From: Kineosporia aurantiaca JCM 3230
Lineage (GTDB): Bacteria > Actinomycetota > Actinomycetes > Actinomycetales > Kineosporiaceae
Assembly (NCBI GenBank): GCA_000719025.1
Contig: JODP01000003.1
Location: 434,001-498,000, forward strand
Direction: 5' to 3'
Length of the DNA: 64,000 nucleotides
The translations under genes were made by a program, and so were the position numbers. Each line of letters begins with the position of its first letter. Position 1 is the stretch's first letter. Shown one piece after another: positions 60,417 through 64,000 of this stretch. The notes beneath the pieces were generated by a model, which saw only the letters and a program-made list of their open reading frames with translations, was not told the origin of the DNA and did no database searches.

Positions 60417-61379
60417 ATGACGGAGCAGCCGAGAACGAGGAGCGAGCCGGCCGTGGTGCTGGCGACGAATGACCTCACCAAGCGCTACGGCAAAGGCGAC
60501 CAGGCGCGTCTGGCGGTGGACTCAGTTGCCATGACGGTCCGACGGGGAGAGGTCTATGGATTCCTCGGACCCAACGGCGCCGGCAAAACCACGACGCTGC
60601 GCATGGCCCTCGGCCTGATCAGACCCACCTCCGGCACGGTCACCGTGCTCGGGCGCCCGGCCGGAGACCCTGAGGTGACCGAGCGGGTGGGTGCGCTGGT
60701 CGAGGGCCCGGGCTTCTACCCGTTCCTCTCCGGGAGGGACAACCTGCAGGTCATGGCCCGGTACCGGGGTCTGTCGAGCAAGCCGGTGGAACAGGCGCTG
60801 GAGCGGGTGGACCTGGCCGGCCGCGGCGACGACGCCTTCAAGTCCTACTCCCTGGGCATGAAGCAGCGGCTGGGGGTGGCAGCGGCGTTGCTCGGGGATC
60901 CGGAGCTGATCGTGCTAGACGAGCCGACGAACGGCCTCGACCCGGCCGGGATGCAGGACATGCGGTGGCTGATCGGGGCGCTCGCCCAGGGTGGGACCAC
61001 GGTCGTGCTCTCGAGTCATCTGCTGGCCGAGGTGCAGGAGATCTGTGACCGGGTCGGAGTGATCAGCGGCGGACGTTTGCTGCGGGAGTCGACGGTCGCA
61101 GAACTTCGGGGCGGGACGCTGCTGCAGGTACGGGCCACCCCGCCGGAAACCGCGCTCGCGGTGGCCCGGCGAATGGCTGGGGACAACGGCGTGCGGGTTG
61201 TGGAAAACCGTGGGGATGTGGACACACTCGTCCTCGATCTTCCCCCGTCCGCGGCCCCCGAGGTCGCGCGTGTCCTGGTCGCCGAAGGTCTCGATCTGCT
61301 CGAAATTGCGCCTCTGGAGCGCAGTCTCGAGGAAGTCTTCTTCGAGATGACGGTGCCCACCGTCGTCCACAATCTGTGA
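60417..61379 (+). CDS. ABC transporter ATP-binding protein
   Basis: A 320-residue ATPase of the drug/bacitracin-type exporter family. Walker A is GPNGAGKTTT, the signature motif reads YSLGMKQRLGVA, Walker B is LIVLDEPTNGLDP and the H-loop is SSHLL. The last 90 residues are the usual C-terminal extension of this group. ATG at 60417 is preferred (GGGAG about 11 bases upstream); GTG at 60408 is possible. It is followed by its permease and is divergent from a two-component system, an arrangement common for stress-responsive exporters. Confidence 0.93.
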   Translation: MTEQPRTRSEPAVVLATNDLTKRYGKGDQARLAVDSVAMTVRRGEVYGFLGPNGAGKTTTLRMALGLIRPTSGTVTVLGRPAGDPEVTERVGALVEGPGFYPFLSGRDNLQVMARYRGLSSKPVEQALERVDLAGRGDDAFKSYSLGMKQRLGVAAALLGDPELIVLDEPTNGLDPAGMQDMRWLIGALAQGGTTVVLSSHLLAEVQEICDRVGVISGGRLLRESTVAELRGGTLLQVRATPPETALAVARRMAGDNGVRVVENRGDVDTLVLDLPPSAAPEVARVLVAEGLDLLEIAPLERSLEEVFFEMTVPTVVHNL

Positions 61380-61407
61380 ATAAACCTGTGGATAAGGAAT
61401 TACAAGA

Positions 61408-62250
61408 ATGAACAGCCTGCGCGCTGAGCTGCTCCGCCTGCGTAAGTGGCCCGCCGTCTGGGTCACCCTGGGAGCCTGGCTCTTCCTGGCCCTGTTGTTC
61501 GGCTACGTTTTCAATTACGTCACCTACAAGACGGGCGGCGGAAACTTCTCCAATGAAGGGCAACAGCTCTCGGACATCTATGCCGAGCTGCTTCCCCGCG
61601 CCCTGCCCTCGGTGCTGGTGCAGGGCATGCCGCTGTTCGGCGGGGCGCTGATGCTGGTGCTGGGCGCGATTGTTGCCGGAAACAGCTACAGCTACGGCAC
61701 CTGGAAGACCATCTATACCCTGGGGCCCTCGCGTTCGGCCGTAACGCTCGGATCGCTCGCAGCCCTGACCGTCTTCGTGGTCGGAGTGCTGCTGATGACC
61801 CTGGCCCTGTTCTCCGTCTGCTCGGTCGTAATCGCGCTGACTGAGGGCGAGCCCCTGAAAGGGCCGGCCCTGGGCGAGCTGGTCCGGGCGTTCGGCGGTG
61901 GCCTGCTGGTGCTCGAGATGTGGGCACTGGCCGGGTACTTCCTCGGCACCGTGGCCCGGGGTCCGGCGCTCTCGGTCGGGCTCGGGCTGGTCTGGACCTT
62001 GGTGATCGAGCAGCTCCTGCGGGGTGTGGGCAGTCTGCTCGGCCCGGTCGAGGCGGTTACCCACGTTCTTCCGGGCACGGCGGCCGGTTCGCTGATCGGC
62101 GCGATCATCGGCCCGGACGCGGTGGCCCGGGACACCCCGGGGGTGCTGGACGTGCTTTCCGGGCCGGTCGCCGTGTTGTCCGTCACGGCGTACCTATTTG
62201 TCCTGGCCGCAGGCGCGCTGTTGCTGGTCAGACGCAGGGACGTCACCTGA
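61408..62250 (+). CDS. ABC-2 type transporter permease
   Basis: A 280-residue membrane protein with about six helices, the first at residues 14-32, an outer loop after it, and repeated hydrophobic blocks to the end. It begins MNSLRAELLRLRKWPAVW, a typical permease start, and follows the ATPase gene by 28 bases. It would pair with the ATPase as a homodimeric exporter. Substrate unknown. Confidence 0.9.
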   Translation: MNSLRAELLRLRKWPAVWVTLGAWLFLALLFGYVFNYVTYKTGGGNFSNEGQQLSDIYAELLPRALPSVLVQGMPLFGGALMLVLGAIVAGNSYSYGTWKTIYTLGPSRSAVTLGSLAALTVFVVGVLLMTLALFSVCSVVIALTEGEPLKGPALGELVRAFGGGLLVLEMWALAGYFLGTVARGPALSVGLGLVWTLVIEQLLRGVGSLLGPVEAVTHVLPGTAAGSLIGAIIGPDAVARDTPGVLDVLSGPVAVLSVTAYLFVLAAGALLLVRRRDVT

Positions 62251-62282
62251 ACGGGTAGGTGCTTCCCCTACCGTATGGCGCC

Positions 62283-63842
62283 ATGAGCGGCGTCGAGATC
62301 CTCCTGATCGTCGGGGCCGGCATCGCGGTCTACGCGATTGCCGGCCGCCGAGGGCTGCAACCGGGCCTGGTCGTGGTGGTGCTCGCGGCGCTGGTCTCGT
62401 TCATCCCCGGTGTGCCCCGGCTGGAGCTGGACAGCGAGCTCATCCTGGCGCTGGTCGTGCCGCCGCTGCTGTACTCGGCGACCCGGGCCACCCCGGTCTC
62501 CGGATTCGGCGCCAACCTCCGGCCGATCCTCAGCCTCGGCGTCTTCCTGGTGCTGCTGACCACCGCGGCGCTGGGCTTCGTCGCGTCCTGGATCATGCCG
62601 TCGATCGGGCTGGCCGCGGCGTTCGTGCTGGGCGCCGTGCTGGCCCCGCCGGACACCATCACCACCGTCTCCCACGGCGCTGAACTGGGCTTACCCCGAC
62701 GGGCCACGCAGATCCTGACGGGGGAGAGCCTGGTCAACGACGCGACCGCGCTGACCGTGTTCAGCCTGGCGATCGCGGCCGTGAACGGCGAGGGCAAGTC
62801 GGTCGGCGGGGGCGTGCTGGAGTTCTTCTACACGGCCATCGCGGGTGCAGTGATCGGCGTGGTGATGGCCATCGTCACGCTGTACCTGCGCAAGCACCTG
62901 GGCAATCCGATCCTCGAGATCGCTCTCGTGCTGCTCCTGCCGTTCACCGCCTACCTGGTGGCCGAGGAACTGAACGCGTCGGGAATCCTCGCGGTGGTCG
63001 GCGCGGCCTTCATGACCAGCAGCAACCTGACCTTCGACCCCCGCCACCAGTACCCGGGGGCGCACCGGACCCGGCTGATGGAGGGCCCGGTCTGGGAGGT
63101 CGTCGACTTTCTGCTGGAGAACTTCGTCTTTGCCTACATCGGGCTTCAGCTGAAGTTCGTGCTGGACGATCTGAAGGACGAGACGCCGGGTCTACGGGCG
63201 GCCCTGATCGCTGGGGTCGTCCTCCTTGCCGCCGCGGTCGTGGTCCGGATGCTCGGGGTGATCCTTCTCTTCGGCCGATGGGCGGTGGCCGAGCGGTGGG
63301 CACAGCGTCAGTTGATGCGCGATCCCCGGGCCGCCGTGCGGATAGAACGTCGTAAAGAGCAGTGGGCACACCACCGTGGTCGCAGTCAGCCCTTGGGGGC
63401 CACCACCTTCCGGGAGGACGTGTTGGTCGGCTGGACCGGGATGCGCGGCATCCTTACCTTGGCCGCGGCCGCCGCGGTACCGGAGCACACCCGTTCTGGC
63501 GCGGATTTCCCAGGTAGGGACGCTATCCAGGCCATCGCTCTGATCGTCACCCTGGGCACGTTGCTGCTTCAGGGAACAACCATCCGCAAGGTTGCCGTCG
63601 CCCTGAAGTTCGATGTGGCGACGGAGAAGCAGGAAGCGGAGAAGACCCGGGAGCGCGGCCGGGAACTGGTTCTCGCGGCGGTGGACCACGACGGTCCGCT
63701 GACTTCGGGGGATTACGACAAGCAACGTCAGGCCGCGGGTCAGGCGATGCTGACCGAGCACCTGGACGAGGCGGTCATGCGGGAACTGGTTGAGGACATC
63801 GATTTCCGCCAGGCCGCTGCGGAAAGAGAGTGGAAACAGTGA
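62283..63842 (+). CDS. Na+/H+ antiporter, CPA1 family
   Basis: A 519-residue antiporter with about twelve membrane helices. The family ion-binding helix is seen as GESLVNDATALTVF, and LAPPDTITT and GWTGMRGILTLAAA are also CPA1 features. A charged cytoplasmic tail of about 90 residues follows. It exchanges sodium for protons and helps pH control. ATG at 62283 is used; an upstream in-frame GTG at 62259 is less likely. The stop overlaps the next gene (GTGA). Confidence 0.9.
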   Translation: MSGVEILLIVGAGIAVYAIAGRRGLQPGLVVVVLAALVSFIPGVPRLELDSELILALVVPPLLYSATRATPVSGFGANLRPILSLGVFLVLLTTAALGFVASWIMPSIGLAAAFVLGAVLAPPDTITTVSHGAELGLPRRATQILTGESLVNDATALTVFSLAIAAVNGEGKSVGGGVLEFFYTAIAGAVIGVVMAIVTLYLRKHLGNPILEIALVLLLPFTAYLVAEELNASGILAVVGAAFMTSSNLTFDPRHQYPGAHRTRLMEGPVWEVVDFLLENFVFAYIGLQLKFVLDDLKDETPGLRAALIAGVVLLAAAVVVRMLGVILLFGRWAVAERWAQRQLMRDPRAAVRIERRKEQWAHHRGRSQPLGATTFREDVLVGWTGMRGILTLAAAAAVPEHTRSGADFPGRDAIQAIALIVTLGTLLLQGTTIRKVAVALKFDVATEKQEAEKTRERGRELVLAAVDHDGPLTSGDYDKQRQAAGQAMLTEHLDEAVMRELVEDIDFRQAAAEREWKQ

Positions 63843-64000
63843 TTCCCGGTTTCAAGGCCTGGCTGCTGGAAGGCCTGGCCGAGCGGGCGGCTTCGATGCA
63901 GGGCCCACACGGTAAGGCCGAGGAACACAACGCCCGCCCCTGGTACCAGGTGATGTGCCTGACCGGTGTGGACTACTTCTCCACCCTGGGGTACCAGCCG
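63839..64000 (+). CDS. APC-family amino acid permease, N-terminal fragment
   Basis: An open frame from GTG at 63839, overlapping the antiporter stop, to the window end (54 codons). The peptide includes PWYQVMCLTGVDYFSTLGYQP, the typical start of a group of actinobacterial APC-superfamily permeases. It is cut by the window edge, not truncated in the genome as far as can be told. Confidence 0.75.
   Translation, partial: MIPGFKAWLLEGLAERAASMQGPHGKAEEHNARPWYQVMCLTGVDYFSTLGYQP

Overview
The window comes from a high-GC Gram-positive actinobacterium. GTG/TTG starts and tightly overlapping genes are common. There are no L- or P-ring genes (flgH, flgI). It also carries a class E sortase, a mycobacterial-type EtfD and an actinobacterial flagellar gene set. 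A zoospore-forming, motile actinomycete (Kineosporia-like) is a reasonable guess, but the sequence does not prove the genus.

Most of the window is one flagellar regulon in blocks. (1) 14-3734: a CheX-like protein, a degenerate EAL-HDOD signalling protein, an aldo/keto reductase and an AraC regulator. (2) 3767-10248: fliM, fliN, fliO, fliP, fliQ, fliR, flhB (switch and export gate). (3) 10434-16080: a large TIG-repeat surface protein ending in an LAFTG sorting signal, its class E sortase, and a 55-residue membrane protein. (4) 16435-24894: flhA, a giant 2038-residue FlhF-like protein and a small membrane protein. (5) 24898-30303: non-flagellar genes (ARMT1-like, small membrane protein, lipoprotein, EtfD-like reductase). 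(6) 30429-34401, minus strand: flgN-flgK-flgL-fliW-csrA. (7) 34755-39490: fliA, fliC, fliD, fliS and a FliT-like gene. (8) 39832-53815: flgB through fliL, including a NlpC/P60-transglycosylase, fliK, flgD, flgE, flbD, motA and motB. (9) 53866-64000: nadE, a CASTOR-type channel, a two-component system divergent from an ABC exporter, a Na+/H+ antiporter and the start of an APC permease.

A motif of the form TCAA-N15/16-GCCGA lies upstream of most flagellar transcription units (candidates before fliM, fliN, flhA, flgN, fliC, fliS, flgB and flbD), which fits control by the FliA-type sigma factor encoded at 34755. The flagellin leader holds a hairpin with GGA in a six-base loop plus a GGA-containing ribosome binding site. 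With csrA and fliW in the same locus, this points to the CsrA-FliW translational switch.

The most unusual items are: the giant FlhF-like protein, with a degenerate GTPase-like end and about 1500 disordered residues with regularly scattered tryptophans; a sortase-anchored TIG adhesin inserted between flhB and flhA; CsrA with a 120-residue proline-rich tail; a histidine kinase whose ATP-lid region is split by about 180 residues of Gly/Ala/Ser repeats; and a perfect 18-bp hairpin over the first codons of the sortase gene. No tRNA, rRNA, CRISPR array, insertion sequence or phage gene was seen. Function calls come from reading the proteins; no database search was run.
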